Below are positions 1-12,651 of a stretch of DNA of 64,000 nt, in pieces (position 1 is the first letter of the stretch; every line of letters starts with the position of its first letter). Source of the stretch: Lumbricus rubellus. Taxonomy: Eukaryota > Annelida > Clitellata > Crassiclitellata > Lumbricidae. The translations under genes were made by a program, and so were the position numbers. The stretch is from assembly GCA_945859605.1 (NCBI GenBank), contig OX243812.1:52712016-52776015 (forward strand), given 5' to 3'. The notes beneath the pieces are model-generated. The model had not been told where the DNA came from, made no database searches, and saw only the letters and a list, made by a program, of their open reading frames with translations.

Positions 1-182
1 CGCTACATAAGAACCTCGCTACACGACACGCCGAGAATTTGCGTAAATCAATATAATTATAATAAGAAATGTCATATGACTATATACATCGGGTCTATAT
101 ATGCATATACATAGGCCTATACATGTATACATAAGTAATGACATTTCTCAATACATGCTTGATTTACATGAATTATATAAAA
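1..182. other. AT-rich flank, no gene seen
   Basis: Short AT-rich stretch left of the first transposon. Nothing recognisable beyond the common TAGGCCTA-type words. Confidence 0.5.
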
Positions 183-1046
183 CTAGCTGTACCCAGCCAC
201 GCGTTGCTGTGGCAGAAAAGACCCCCCTCCCCTCCCCCTTCCCCTCCTCCGCCCCTCCCCCTCCCTCTCTATTATCCCCTCCACCTCCCCTCCGCCTCCC
301 CTCCGCCTCCCCCTCCCCCTCCCCTCCCCTCCCCTCCCCTCCCCTCCCCTCCCCTCCCCTTTCCTCCCCTCCCCTCCCCTCCCCTCCCCTCCCCTCCCCT
401 CCCCTCCCCTCCCCTCCCCTCCCCTCCCCTCCCCTCCCCTCCCCTCCCCTCCCCTCCCCTCCCCTCCCCTCCCCTCCCCTCCCCTCCCCTCCCCTCCCCT
501 CCCCTCCCCTCCCCTCCCCTCCCCTCCCCTCCCCTCCCCTCCCCTCCCCTCCCCTCCCCTCCCCTCCCCTCCCCTCCCCTCCCCTCCCCTCCTCCTCCCC
601 TTCCTCATCCCCCTCCCCTTCCCCATCCCCCTCCCTCTTCCCCTCCGCTCCGTCCACCTCCGACTCCGCTCGTTTCGTCCCTCAGACCATCCTTTACTGA
701 CAGCGGATAGAGCCCAAGAATTTTTGAAGGCCGTAACGTAATTATTTATCGAGTCGCTTATGACGTCAGGGGACGCGCACTCATTAATGCTTAGTCACTT
801 TGTTTCGGGTAAAGACGATTCTGAAATTTTGGAAGCGTGCCGTTTCGTTCAAATTGCAAATGGCGGGCGAACGGATTGCAAAGTTCACTTTTTGTGGAAA
901 CGATTGGGTTTTTTTCGGGAAAAGAAATGTCGTGACCTTGCGGTATCGGAATGGAAGGTTTTGGTAAATTTTCAAAACAATTGATGCGTCAGTTTCGGCG
1001 TGATCGTGACCGCAGGATCGCAAAGTTTCATTTTTATTTATATAGA
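183..1046 (-). mobile_element. Nonautonomous Helitron-like element, copy 1
   Basis: Read on the minus strand the element begins TCTATATAAATAAAAATG (at 1046) and ends in CTAG (at 183), with host A before and T after, as expected for Helitron insertion between A and T. A hairpin GCCAC/GTGGC with an 8-nt loop lies about 9 nt before CTAG. The minus-strand 5' half matches the element at 18389-18955. No Rep/helicase frame is present, so it would need a helper. Between the body and the 3' hairpin it carries a long (CCCCT)n block, which makes this copy about 300 bp longer than the other. Confidence 0.72.
312..591. repeat. (CCCCT)n pentanucleotide microsatellite
   Basis: About 55 near-perfect CCCCT units with one TTCCT interruption near 360. 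It lies inside the Helitron-like element close to its 3' end. Long open frames in several phases here are artefacts of the repeat. Confidence 0.95.
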
Positions 1047-2459
1047 TTACACTGTATAATATTATACATGTATCAGCAATAGGAATCCTGTATAGCACGA
1101 GTGCTTTTTGCTGATGACAGTCCCGATTCCTCGTCTAAGATTTATCCGGTGGATTTAATGACACTCAATCAACCTTGCTGGAAGACGGCATTGATGACAA
1201 CCAGAGTCACGTGATGAGTGAAATAAGCAGACGTGCGGATAGGTACATAGACACACGGATGCAGAGGGGCATAGACATGCACGGAGGCATAGGTATACAA
1301 ATACAGAGGCAGAGGCTACAGACTGACAGAGACAGAGGTATGAACACGCAGACGCAGAGGTATAGACTCACTGGTAGACGAATGACTCGGAATGAGAGAC
1401 TGATATCGGTGATGGGCAACTACACTAGTTAATCAGAATTTATCTAATTAGCTTATCAATTACTTTTGTAGCCATTTCTAGTTAATTAGCCATCGAAATT
1501 CTGCTAATTCTAATTCTAAATAAAAGTTGTATAGGCCTAATTCTAATTAAAATCTCATGATTAACTACAGATTATTTTGCCCTCGTTTGCTGGTTGATTT
1601 CATTGTAATTAATTAATAGCAGCAACGCAATATTTTGAGTGTTTATTTCTATGATAATAATTATCTTTGGAAGAAGAACTTCTTTAGCAAGGACATTTTG
1701 CTCACGAAGAATTTCAGTATAGGGCTTAAAATTTAAATGAACAAATCCACCAGTAAAGTTAATTAATGTTACCTGTTTCTTCAATGAAATTTTGAACGTT
1801 TGTTAATAATATAATATGCGAGTTCTCAGTTTACATTAGATGCAGGCGTGTACGAATGTTTGCTTGTAGCCTACGCATGCACATAATGTGTATGTATGTA
1901 ACACCGTGTAGCCTATATATGTAGGCCATCTAGGGCCTTGATAGAGAGGTAGAAAGAGAGAGACAAAGTCGAAGACAGGCAGACAAACAGACAAAGACAG
2001 CCTTACATATCGCTTTGGTTACTTTTAAGTCCTTCATTTTCAGTATAATAACATTGCTAAAATATCCTGCGGTAGGCTATTATAGGCTTTTCTTGTCTTA
2101 ATTAGCAGCGGCGCCCCAAGATTTTTTCCTGTAAGCACAGTAATATGATGCGAACGGCGTTCGAAGCGAGCTTTATAATAGGTATACTGCATGGCGATTG
2201 TGAGGTATCGTCAACATAAGCTTTTTGCTGCATTTTGGGTATACGCATAGGCCTATAGCTAATTTCGGATGTTGTTTGAAACGATAGATTATTATATAGA
2301 TTGAATAGAATAAGAATTACACAGCAGCTGCTAATAATATTTTGCGCTTTAATTTGTAATTTATTATTTTTATTTTCTAGCCTTCAGCGCTGTACGCACT
2401 TGCGTAAGTGCGTACGCCTGCGGGCGCCGCTGTTAATTAGCAATCACAATTCACAATTA
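1047..2459. other. Intergenic, no gene recognised
   Basis: AT-rich intergenic DNA. It contains a degenerate GACAGA/GCAGAGG-type purine repeat at about 1215-1380 and a shorter one near 1950-2000. Small open frames here show no recognisable domain. Confidence 0.5.
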
Positions 2460-2574
2460 GCTGGTGTCCCTAGACAGCGGGATTATTTTATCCCTTTAGG
2501 GCTTCCTTTTTTGTAACCAATGTGCAAGATGTGTGAACTTTTCATGTATACACTCTGGTTGCAAAATAAAAATA

Positions 2575-2638
<64 letters not shown>
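2460..2638 (+). mobile_element. Probable 3' end of a retroposon with (TGAT)n tail
   Basis: A unique-looking segment passes into AATAAA-like sequence and then directly into about 16 perfect TGAT units (2576-2638). Tetranucleotide tails joined to a polyadenylation-like end are typical of SINE/LINE 3' ends. The body was not identified, so the family is unknown. Confidence 0.35.
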
Positions 2639-2639
<1 letters not shown>

Positions 2640-2640
2640 G

Positions 2641-3611
2641 ATAGGACGGTCTTCAGTCTAACCAATTAAGTAATATAATTGTCCCTCATTAAAGGAGCCT
2701 GAGGAATTCGTCAAAGCATTAATTAATTAATTAAATTTTCCGAATTAATTTCGTGACTTCAAATACAAAGCGGATATCATGCTGCAGGCTTATAAAACGT
2801 GTCTACATGTATGTAGTGTGTGTAGCCTGTACTTATCTGCATTCATGGTGTGATTATACGAATGCGAATGCCAAACGTACAAAAGGTTCATTGCCACACG
2901 ATTTGGTCTGTATATAACATTTCAATGGAAGCTTTTCGGTTGAATGATATAATGGAAGTGGACACGATATATAGGCTGAAGACAACCCCTGGAAATTCAC
3001 ATGAAGATAAAAGACCCTTGAGCATTCGTGTATCTCCCTTACAATCCACCAGATTGTAGTTTACTTCTCAGTCCTTCGAAGTGGGCTGCATGGAAGTAAG
3101 CAGGATGTATCAGCGTGCACATGGGCTCATGACATCTCTGCATCCGTCCATGGCTGCATGGTCGTGGAACTTGTCCACCAATGGCTCTAATGAAACGGAA
3201 ACCTACCATAAGTTCTAATATGACGACGACCGAGTCTTACCCATGCAGCAAGCATATAATGCTAATAATACGCGCGCGCGCACACACACAGACACACACA
3301 CACATACACACGCACATACTTACACACACATGTATATAGTATATATAATATATGTATTTGTAGGACCCATGCATAAATATTATGAGCTGCTTGATCGGAG
3401 ATAGTACTTAATAGACTAGAGGATGGCACATTTTAGTCGCTGATTTATGTCTAAGTTTGAAGACATTAAATTGGATCCACTTCTATAGCAACGTATGCAT
3501 AACATGTAGACAGTTATACATGCTTATATACATATACACAATGTACACATGCATACATGCAAACATATATTCATACATAGGCCTACATAGATACATATTT
3601 GCCTACGCATA
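2641..3611. other. Intergenic with CA/TA microsatellites
   Basis: No gene seen. An alternating CG/CA tract at about 3270-3330 is followed by TA-rich repeats to about 3355. Confidence 0.5.
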
Positions 3612-3751
3612 CAGTGTGAGAATTGCGGAAAAATAACTGGGAGCTGGACTATGATCCACTTGGAATTGGGGTGTGAAAAACAGACTATACTATGGGGCTC
3701 TAAGAAAGACTGGGGGTTGAAACGTCCAATCCCCAGGCAATTCTCACCCTG
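3612..3751. mobile_element. Short TIR element (MITE), CAGGGTGAGAATTG family
   Basis: Ends CAGTGTGAGAATTGC and GCAATTCTCACCCTG are near-perfect inverted repeats and match those of the 145-bp element at 17123-17267, which has a clear 8-bp duplication. Here the flanking 8-mers do not match, so this copy is older or rearranged. The interior also carries the 'gggttgaa' and 'ggaattggggtgtgaaaaa' words found in reverse in the other copy. Confidence 0.6.
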
Positions 3752-4765
3752 CATGTGCTCACACTCACATCACATGCGAGTAAACTACGGGCTGGTTCCC
3801 TGCGCTTGGATTTCGATTGGCTCTAGTCTAAAGAGATTTGGAGATTACGAACACGATTAATTATTGAACTACAATTTTATAACTTCATAATTATGTTCTG
3901 GTTCACAACGTTTAGAACGCTTCTGCAAAAATCCTATGCACAAAGGGCCTAACCATAAACCAGGCACCCATTCCTCCCACCACCACCCAAAATCCATCCA
4001 TCCCGATCTTAAAGCGTCAACAGAAGCTGGGCAAGTGTTGTGCAAGTCGGGTGACCGAGAGAAGAGAAGCTAATCAGACCCACGGGGGGAGTGGGTGGGG
4101 GATAGGCCAGTGGCGTAACAACTGAGCCCGGGGCCCGTGGACATTCTCAGCTTGGGGGCCCATATCCATTAACGGGACTAAACAGTAAAAATAATGAAAC
4201 GGCTATTTTAAAAACAAGAGCGCCTGTTATATCTGAAGTACCGTAGCCTAATTTTGGTAGCGCAATAGTATATAATTATGCCTACTGGTGAGTTTTCGTA
4301 AAGTTTCGCTTTATAAATGTCAGTATTAAACGCTGTCATCAATAATCCATTGTTAAGGCACATTAATGGTTCAATGCAAAACAAGAAAACGGTTCCACGA
4401 CAACTGGTCTACAGACAACTCGTCTAACGACAACTGGCCAAGGCCTACAGACAACTCGTATTGATGAAATAGAAACTGGATTTATGAAAAACTTTAAATG
4501 GTTTTCTAGCTTAAATGGAAGCTGGAGCTGCTGGACTGATGATTTTCATTCATTTATTTCAACTTGCATCCAGCTTCTATAGGTTAATATAGCCTAAGTT
4601 CTATTTCATATCTAAAAATACCTCATGCAGCTTCTATTTCTCGTTCGTTCTAACTTTGTTTGCCAACGCTAATCGCCGAATTGTATACGCTGAGCGCAGT
4701 GAGCGGGCCTTTTGGGAGGGTATACGGGGAAGCGATCTCACATCTGCGCGCTCTTCGTATAGGCC
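3752..4765. other. Intergenic; short-motif repeat block
   Basis: No gene seen. At about 4390-4470 the word ACGACAACTGG/CAGACAACTCG is repeated four or five times, similar in style to the motif arrays at 33600 and 34270. A CAGTGGCGTAAC word near 4110 looks like one end of a hAT element, but no matching second end was found. Confidence 0.4.
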
Positions 4766-4819
4766 TACCGGAGTGTTTACCATTTACCATATTATAAGGT
4801 AATGGTAACGACTCCGGTA
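4766..4819. repeat. 54-bp imperfect palindrome
   Basis: Left arm TACCGGAGTGTTTACCATT and right arm AATGGTAACGACTCCGGTA are inverted copies around a short AT spacer. It could form a stem of about 22 bp. It may be a small foldback element; no duplication was found. Confidence 0.6.
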
Positions 4820-5089
4820 TAAGGTCCTTATATCTACTCTCCTACTTTAGCTAAATATTGGCACAGAGCACTGTAAAGTTGCATCCACATTTTTAGAATG
4901 AATACCTCGCCGTCCAGAAGCTTGGTCTTCATTTCTGGAACATTGGCGGCTACGGGGATTGAGATAGAGTTTCTTCAGGAGGAGGTTTGGTTCCAACTGC
5001 AAATGTTGGCTGGAATAAACCTTTCTGTTCCCCGTGTCACTCTACTATGCTGCTAGTAATGCTAGCAGCATAGTACCAGTAGTAATAGT

Positions 5090-5346
5090 CATAGGCGTAC
5101 GAGAGGTTTCAGAAGTGGGGGGGGGCAAAGATTGAACTTCTGCCCGAAAAATTTATCCGGCCAAAAAGTTGACGACCTTTTTTTTAGTCGTCCGCGACTA
5201 TTTTTGCCCGAAAAACCAGACTTGCCCAAAACTTGACGACCTTTTTTTTAGTCGTTTGGGTCTGTTTTGCCCGAAAAAACCACCAAACTTGCCCGAATTT
5301 GGTGGGGCAATTGCCCCCCCCTGCACCCCCGCCTCGTACGCCTATG
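5090..5346. mobile_element. hAT-type MITE
   Basis: Terminal inverted repeats CATAGGCGTACGAG and CTCGTACGCCTATG are flanked by an exact 8-bp duplication, GTAATAGT (5082-5089 and 5347-5354). The length is 257 bp with no coding capacity. The interior has two 22-nt hairpins of the form GACGACC, eight T, AGTCGTC (5171-5192 and 5235-5256; the second has one mismatch). Same family as 16385-16670 and 33967-34159. Confidence 0.88.
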
Positions 5347-5554
5347 GTAATAGTAGGCATATATATATACATATATATATATAATTATATATGCATTTAA
5401 ATATTACAGTCTTCTACTCTTTCTAGAGTTTATAGTTTTGGTTCAAAATAACACTGGAGCAAAAGACAGTGCATACAAGAGAGACTAAAATAGACAGAGG
5501 GGAAAACAAAGAGAGATAGCGACAGAAACAGGAAGAGAAAGGGACAGAGCGACA

Positions 5555-5617
5555 TCTGTAGACAGACAGAGAGACAAACAGACAGACAGACAAACAGGCA
5601 GACAGGCAGACAGATGT
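5555..5617. repeat. (CAGA)n microsatellite
   Basis: Imperfect CAGA/CAAA tetranucleotide repeat. Preceded at 5359-5390 by a TA repeat. Confidence 0.85.
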
Positions 5618-5856
5618 CATATATATGCATGAGATGGTGTAGTCTACTCTCTGTCGTAATATAACCCTTTACGAGCCATAAAATTCATAGTACGATGTCA
5701 ACAATGTATTCCTCGGAACCAACCGATCCTATAGACATTCCGTCACTCCGTCTCAGCGACATCCAACGACGTCACCGGAAGATATACACTGGCTCCACTT
5801 CCCAGGTTAAAGGTCACCGTGTGTCACATTAGCAGATAGCAGTCTGATCATTTATA

Positions 5857-7601
5857 GGGGAGACCGGGGCTGGTTGCAACATTTTTCACATTTTTACGTC
5901 TAACATTCTTATCTTTGGAGCTATCTGCAAACTGTTTAGCCCATATGAATCCTTTATATCTCAGCATCAAAACAAGATATAGTGATGATCTCAGTGACCA
6001 AGCATGTACCATTGTACCCACAATAACTAACTGAACAGAGGGCTCCAAAATGTTGCAACCAGCCCCGGGCCGGTGTTGGTTGCAACAACCCTCGGGGATG
6101 GTTGCAACAGTATTGAAAGTAGCATAAATATTCAAATAAGGCTGCATAGCCCAGGGGTCAAGTGAGGCCTCCCTGTGCACCTAACTTATAAGAATGTAAT
6201 AATTAAACAAATTCGAAAATTCAGAGTATCGAGAGCATCAGAAAAGATAGAAAAACTGTTTTGCCCTAGTAATCGTCATGCGAAAAGTCTGATAAAATAT
6301 TCTCCAGTGGCCTATAACCGATAGAGTTTGACCGGCTACTTCTACCTAACTGGGCTAATGATATTCAATGTTTAATTTAAAATGTAAGATTATTTCAAGC
6401 CTTCAGATTTGTTTTTCAGGGAACTCTATAGAATCGATTCCAGTGTGAGAGTTATGGTTGTCCATCCACCAAAAATATTGTAAACTTGATTTATTATATA
6501 ATTTTATGCCCAAGAAATCGTCTCATAGCCTACAGTTGAAGAAGCTTGTGTGTGTCATCCATCCTCAAGATTGGCACCGATATGGCCAATCAGAACATAT
6601 CTTATAGAAATATGTGTACCGTTAATTAAGTTAACTCGCATAAAAAAAACAATGAAGGCACATAATCCCTACAAATATCCAGTGAAAACCACCTCAAAGT
6701 AATACAATAAGTTCACTTGCTTCCACAGTTATAACCCATAATGCATGACACCAACCATCTGCAAATAGTCAGCAATTGATTTTGGTTACCTCCGGGATAA
6801 GTCGGTGTCATAACTTCTCCATACGCAGATTTACTTTCTCAATTTATCGCAGCACTGTTGAATAATTAAATTTGTGACTTTGACAGTCCAAGACTAGCAC
6901 AGCTCTCACTAACGTCATTTTTTACACCCATCTTTGTTTCTTTACTTGCAGAAACACATACAATCAGTTTTCGCTAACAATTTTTCATCGTCACGGATAG
7001 TTTAGTGGTCAAATATAGACCAACAGAGGTCAAGTGATTAGAGCATGTAACATGGCTTAATATAATTCAATCAGTGTACCAATTTATAGAATGCATAGAG
7101 CCTATAATATTTTAATACAATGTGCTCTAACTGCGACGGGCAGGCCAACAATGAAAGCGGTTTATTGAAATAAACGTATGGGGTTGGTTGCAACATGTTG
7201 CAACCATCCCCGAAAAAAATGTTGCAACCAGCCCCGAAGCAATGCCTAGACAGTCTTATGGAACAAAATTTCGACGGCGCTGATTATAAATAAAATGACT
7301 AAATGCATTTTCAAGCTGAACTACTTGTCCAACTTATAGAACCAAACCAAAAAATATTTCTTCAAAACATTCGGCTGTATAACGAAAAAATCAAAAACCG
7401 AAAAATTTACTTTCGATTGCCAAAAACGAGTTTTTTCTTTTCCAGTAGACATTATCAATCGATTGCTAAGAAATTAGGACACACTGGCCTAATATGTATT
7501 CTTTACAAAACGGTTTGCTTAATTTTGAGTTGCTATTATGTAGCGCCGAAATATCAGTGGTGTTGCAACCAACACCTGTTGCAACCAGCCCCGGTCTCCC
7601 C
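5857..7601. mobile_element. TIR transposon with TA duplication, nonautonomous
   Basis: A perfect 25-bp terminal inverted repeat starts GGGGAGACCGGGGCTGG at 5857 and is mirrored at 7601, flanked by TA on both sides. The 1,745-bp element has no transposase frame. The word GTTGCAACCA(G/T)CCCCG recurs near both ends (about 6053-6115 and 7182-7240), in both orientations. Such subterminal repeats are usually transposase-binding sites. A TA duplication fits the Tc1/mariner order, but the superfamily cannot be fixed without a transposase. Confidence 0.82.
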
Positions 7602-7680
7602 TATCCGATCCTTGGCCTTCTTTGCTTGCGTGGAACTCCTTCTCCTTCATCTCTGGTTGTGCCTCTAAGCACGCCCGTCA

Positions 7681-7711
<31 letters not shown>

Positions 7712-8339
7712 ACTATATATGTGTGTGTGAGTGTGTGTGTGCGTGTGTTTCGTGGCTGTGTCTTGCACTTGTATTACGGTATAGATCTAAAGATTCTCTT
7801 CATGATCTATGCTTCTGTCACCTTAATTGATTTACTTGTCTGCGTGTATCGTGACGAATCTGCATCTGCGTAGTATGATGGTATCACAGCGAGGCCCGTT
7901 GTGAAACAAAGTCTGCTATTTTTTAACCAAAGAGACCACCATGGTTTTTTGTGACACGGGCTACCAAGATTTTGTGTTTGATTTGAGATAACATATATTT
8001 TTATAAGCAGTGGATTTAGCATTCATTTCAGAACAAAATGATATATTTAATTTTAAAATATACGAATGTACCTCGAAATTATGCAATTTTTAACATGGGA
8101 ACCGGTCAATTCAACACAACGTGTAGCCTATAACTGTATACTTTTTGCATGAACGAATAAAGATTGTAAATGATCTATGTATTCATGAAAATTTTACATG
8201 TAATGAACCCTAACTAAACGTGCAACAATGCAAATTCTAATAGACCCTCATATAGGTTTGTTTCAGTTATGATCGAAACCAAACTGCATGCATTGGCAAT
8301 CAACATGAAACAAGAAATCATGTCATTGTTCCCGACAGT
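7602..8339. other. Intergenic with (TA)n and (GT)n
   Basis: A (TA)n run at 7681-7709 is followed by (GT)n to about 7745. The rest is AT-rich with no recognisable gene. Confidence 0.5.
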
Positions 8340-8642
8340 CAAAGCCGTAGCTAGGGGGTGTTTTGGGTGTTTTAACACCCCAGAAATGGAAACTGTAAAA
8401 AATAATATCTTGCATTTACGAGCACATGATGTAAAAACTATGAAAAAAAGCATGAAAACACCAAAAAAATGAAAAATTTTAAAAATAATAAAACGCATTC
8501 ACTAGCACATAATGAAGAAAACATGAAATTAGACCCAAAAAATGGTGAGAAAGCCGTTTCCAATTACTAAAAAAGGTCGTGAGAAATTTTCCGCCAAAGA
8601 AACACCCTCCGAAATCAAATCCTGGCAACCGTTACGGCCTTG
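8340..8642. mobile_element. hAT-type MITE with degraded ends
   Basis: An exact 8-bp duplication, CCGACAGT (8332-8339 and 8643-8650), brackets imperfect inverted ends CAAAGCCGTAGC and (reversed) CAAGGCCGTAAC. 303 bp, no transposase. Near the right end it has AAAAAAGGTCGTGAG, a relic of the hairpin seen in the other MITEs. Confidence 0.72.
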
Positions 8643-10062
8643 CCGACAGTCATAATATATATATATATTATGTCAGTGTGGTCCTTGAGTTATTGCAAGC
8701 TTCTCCCGTTCTTGTGCGAATGCTTCCTACAAACTATTCTGTTGCGTTTTTTTCTTTTTTGACAAATAAGTCAAACGTGCAGTCAGCTCATCCAATTTAT
8801 CCAATTGGACATCTTCTTCTTCCGTTCTTCCTTCATTAGTCACTTCCTTCCTTACTGTCTCAATTACTTACTGCTTTCCTGCCTTTTGCACGAAAGTCCA
8901 GTGAGGTGTGTGGAATATAAACTCGCACAGGTCAAGGGCTGAAGAGTCGGCGCCAGTCATACAATTTGCAATCACTGCGTATACTCAGAGCAGTCATGTT
9001 ATGTAGCATATATATACAAGTATGCTCTTCCAGAGGATATTCAAAATCTCTGCATGCAGGGAATGCATTCTGACAACCTTGTGCCAGCAGCTAGAGCAAC
9101 GACCATGGAAAGGCTTTTAACCAGAATAATTTTTGCATGCATGGTTTGCACTGCAGTATAGCATCGCCAACGCGTCGGTGAAAGGGTTACGAGTCTCTGC
9201 TGTGATGGGCAGAAACATACGTCAGTTGCAGACGAAAGTCACTAAAGAACATCAGGGCACTTCGAGGTCTCGACAAAGTGGACAGAAAATGCTAACCATC
9301 TGCGTTATGAGAAAGCCCCGTTAGGCTGAAAACAACACACCAGGTCCTATAGGCCTATATAGCTAGCTATAACATTATTAAGAGGACCATAATAATTTAG
9401 TATACAGGTATGTATACTTGTATATATGTAAGAATATAAAGAATATATATATATATATGCATCGGGTAGATCGAGCCACGAAATCTATATTATGTAAGCC
9501 GATACCAATAAACGAGGCCGCAAACATTTCAATGTCGTTTTGAATAATAATTCTCGCCGCCAGCTTAAAAAGAAATGCCTTTTATATTCTCCTTGCGCAT
9601 TCACGTATAATATAATGTCACCTAGATTCATATACTGTTGTCATGTATCACGACCGACCCAAGGTATTTGCTATTGGGTTATTGAAGCGATATATCATTG
9701 TGACTATAAACAAGATTCACTAATAAAAATTGCACGTCGACTCGCATATTAAGAAGTATGGTTCATTCGCCACAGTCGCTTTGTCTTCCGGCACAAAATT
9801 AATAATAAAAAAGACAAATATTTCTATATTAAATCAAATCACTTCTCCATGGCCTCTGCATGGTTGCGTACCACTGGCCTCTGTCTGTAGAGTAGACCAA
9901 GACTCCGCTTTAAACCCAGTGAAAATATATCTGCAACGCTTCGAACAATCTTCCATCTAGGGCCTAGGCTATAATGCATGTGGGTTGTCTATAATCGCGG
10001 GCTAAAAATCTGCTTTAATTTACGAGAACACACAGAGCGAAACATGCAGTGTCGAGGTCTTT
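8643..10062. other. Intergenic, no gene recognised
   Basis: Small open frames only, none with a recognisable domain. Short TA-rich runs near 8655 and 9440. Confidence 0.5.
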
Positions 10063-10200
10063 CTGTCAGTCCATCTATCTATCCGTCCGTCCGTCCATCT
10101 ATCCATCTATCTATCCGTCCGTGCGTACGGTGCGTCCATCTATCCAATCCATCCGTTGCTCTGTCTGTCTCTCTCTCTCTGTCTGTCTGTGCATCTGTAC
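10063..10200. repeat. Mixed TCCA/TCCG/TCTG tetranucleotide repeat
   Basis: Interleaved pyrimidine-rich tetranucleotides ending in CTCTCTGTCTG. Overlapping open frames here are artefacts. Confidence 0.8.
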
Positions 10201-10683
10201 CTGTTTGTTCCTGTTTTGCTTCGTGGAAAATAGAATCCATCGTCGAAGCTGTAAATTGGACGAAACAATTGCATTGTTTAATTTGATTTAAAATTGGGCA
10301 ATCTTTTGCTCTTTTAAAAACCCTCAGCCGGTGCATGAGGTCTTCTTTCCTGCATCTCAGTGCTGCATGTGCTCCGCTTGTTCTTAATCTTCGCGTTTCG
10401 ATTAGTCGACTTCGGATGTTTTTCTCAGACGAGAAGTTACTGTCTACAGTCATTAAATAGGAATTATGTTGGCTGCTGTGTTCCTATTATGTCTGGTTTG
10501 CTGTTTTTAAAGCATCGACGTGTGTCTCGTGCTGCTACACACTTGTACTTCTTACTTACTTACTTTGCATGCAAAAAGCCAGATAGGTCTATCAACAACT
10601 GCGCGGCATTCTTTTCATGACGTTCGTTTTCTGATTAACTTATTCATACAGCTCTATGCAAATGGCCGCCAACGCACACCCCC

Positions 10684-12651
10684 ATGGTGTAAGAAGGGAT
10701 GGTGTGCGCACTTCCTATACTGGCCATACAACGTTTTTGGCTCCACTTATTTTAGTTCAGCAGGTGGCGCTGCTGTCGCAGGTTGCGCGAATGCAGCACA
10801 TGGAATATAGAGCAAGAAGTAAGGAACATTCGAAACATGGAACATAGGGACAAGGAGAGTGCAGGAACATAGCAGGGAACATCTCTTGGAACATACTAGT
10901 GGCGATGAGGATCAGGTAGCATTGCAGGGAACATGGAACATCACACGGAACACCTAGGAACATAGGCCTAATATACAACAAAGAACGTGGAACGTAAAGA
11001 ACATGAAGCATCACAGATAACAATGTTCAGAGAATATGGGAATATAGGACGAGGAACACGGAACATGCATGCATTCCGGAACACGCTACAAGGACTGTAG
11101 AACGTAAGGAACATGGAACATCAGAGGAAACATCAAAAACATTCAGGAACGTGGAACATAAGAGGAACCATCAAAAAATTCAGGAACATGGAACATAAGA
11201 GGAAACATTAAGGAACATGGAACACGGAAAGTGCAACCGGAATTGGATTACAAGGAATATGGACCATCAGGTGAAATACGGAACATGGAACATCAGGGGA
11301 AATTAGAATCAGTGAAGAACAAGGAATGGAGGACGCAAAGAACAGGGAGCATCAAAGAGCATAAGGAACATGAAACATCACATGGGCCACCAGAGACATC
11401 AGAGAAAAAGACGCGGAACAAGCAACAAGGACCGTGGAACATAAGCAATATACAACAAGGACCATGGAACATAAACAACCTGGAACATCACGGGAAAATG
11501 AGAAACATTAGAGAACACGGAATGTGGAACACGCAACATGGTACGTGGAACGTAATGAACATGGAACATAAAAGGGAAGATCAGAACCATTAAGAAACAT
11601 GTAACACGGAATGTGGAACAAAGAATGTGGAACACAAGGAACAGGTGAACATCAGGGAACGTTCGCTGGAAAACAGAACACGGAATGTGGAACACGCAAC
11701 AAGGTCCGTGGAACGCAAGGAACAAGGAACATAAGAGGGAACACAAGAAACATTAAGGAACATGGAACCAGGAATATGCAACAAGGAATATAAGGAACAC
11801 AAGAAACACAAGGTAACATAAGAAACAAGGAACATCGTAGGAACTTCAGAGGCAATAAAAAATACGGAACGCGGAACACGCAACAAAAACTGTGGAGCTT
11901 AATGAACATGGAACACCAGAGGGAACATCAGAAACATTAAGGAACAAGGAACGCAAAACACGCAACAAGGACCGTGGAACAAAAGGAACATGAATCATCA
12001 GGACAAACATAAGAAATATTGCCGGTAAGCAACATGGAACGCGGAATATGTAACAATGACTGTGGAACATAAGAAACAGGGAACACCAAGGAACACCAGG
12101 AACATGGAACATTGCATTCAACACCAGCGACATAAGAAAGCAAAGGACGCGAAACAAACAACAAGGACCGTGGAACATAAGGAATATAAACAATTAAGGA
12201 GCATGGAACATAAGGAACCTGGAATTTCACAGGGAACAAGGAACACGGAACATCAATTAACAGGGAACAGAGGGCACATCACAGAGAACAAGGGAACACG
12301 GAACATCGATATGAACATCAGGGTCAGAGGACGTAGAAAACATTGGAACACAGGGAACACAATAACATCACATGGAACAGAGAACACGGAACACAAGAGA
12401 AAAGGAAACAAAAAGCAGATGGAACAGAACATAGCAAAGATAATTTGTGTCGCCCTCCTCCTTCGTCCAGACAAGAGACTGGCACTAAGGAACGGACATG
12501 CAGTGAAGGAGTATAAGTATATATGCCATACAATATCATGAAATTCCATTAGGCTTATAGGCGAAGTTCGTCAAATAGCGACGCCAGCGCCCTCTAGCGA
12601 CCTGAGCCACAAATTTTAGCCAAGTGCGCACACCATCCCTTCTTACACCAT
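10684..12651. repeat. Segment bounded by 30-bp perfect inverted repeats
   Basis: ATGGTGTAAGAAGGGATGG and 11 further bases at 10684-10713 recur exactly, inverted, at 12622-12651. Just inside each copy there is weaker similarity (a GGCGCTG...GTCGC word). This suggests either two inverted copies of one repeat or a composite TIR element. Almost the whole interior is the GGAACA minisatellite. No flanking duplication was established. Confidence 0.65.
10796..12440. repeat. GGAACA-rich degenerate minisatellite
   Basis: About 1.6 kb built from variants of GGAACATGGAACATNAG, with strong purine bias on the plus strand. Monomers are diverged and of uneven length (roughly 12-30 bp). All six frames contain partial open frames with similar proline/cysteine/serine-rich or arginine/asparagine-rich content, as expected from a repeat rather than a gene. 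Confidence 0.85.

Noticed and set aside
101..710. Long Pro/Ser-rich and Gly/Glu/Arg-rich open frames
   Set aside because: They translate the (CCCCT)n repeat in several phases on both strands.
4110..4170. hAT element starting CAGTGGCGTAAC
   Set aside because: No matching inverted end or 8-bp duplication found downstream.
10757..12549. Overlapping frames of about 100-160 codons on both strands
   Set aside because: All arise from the GGAACA minisatellite; similar composition in every frame and no domain.
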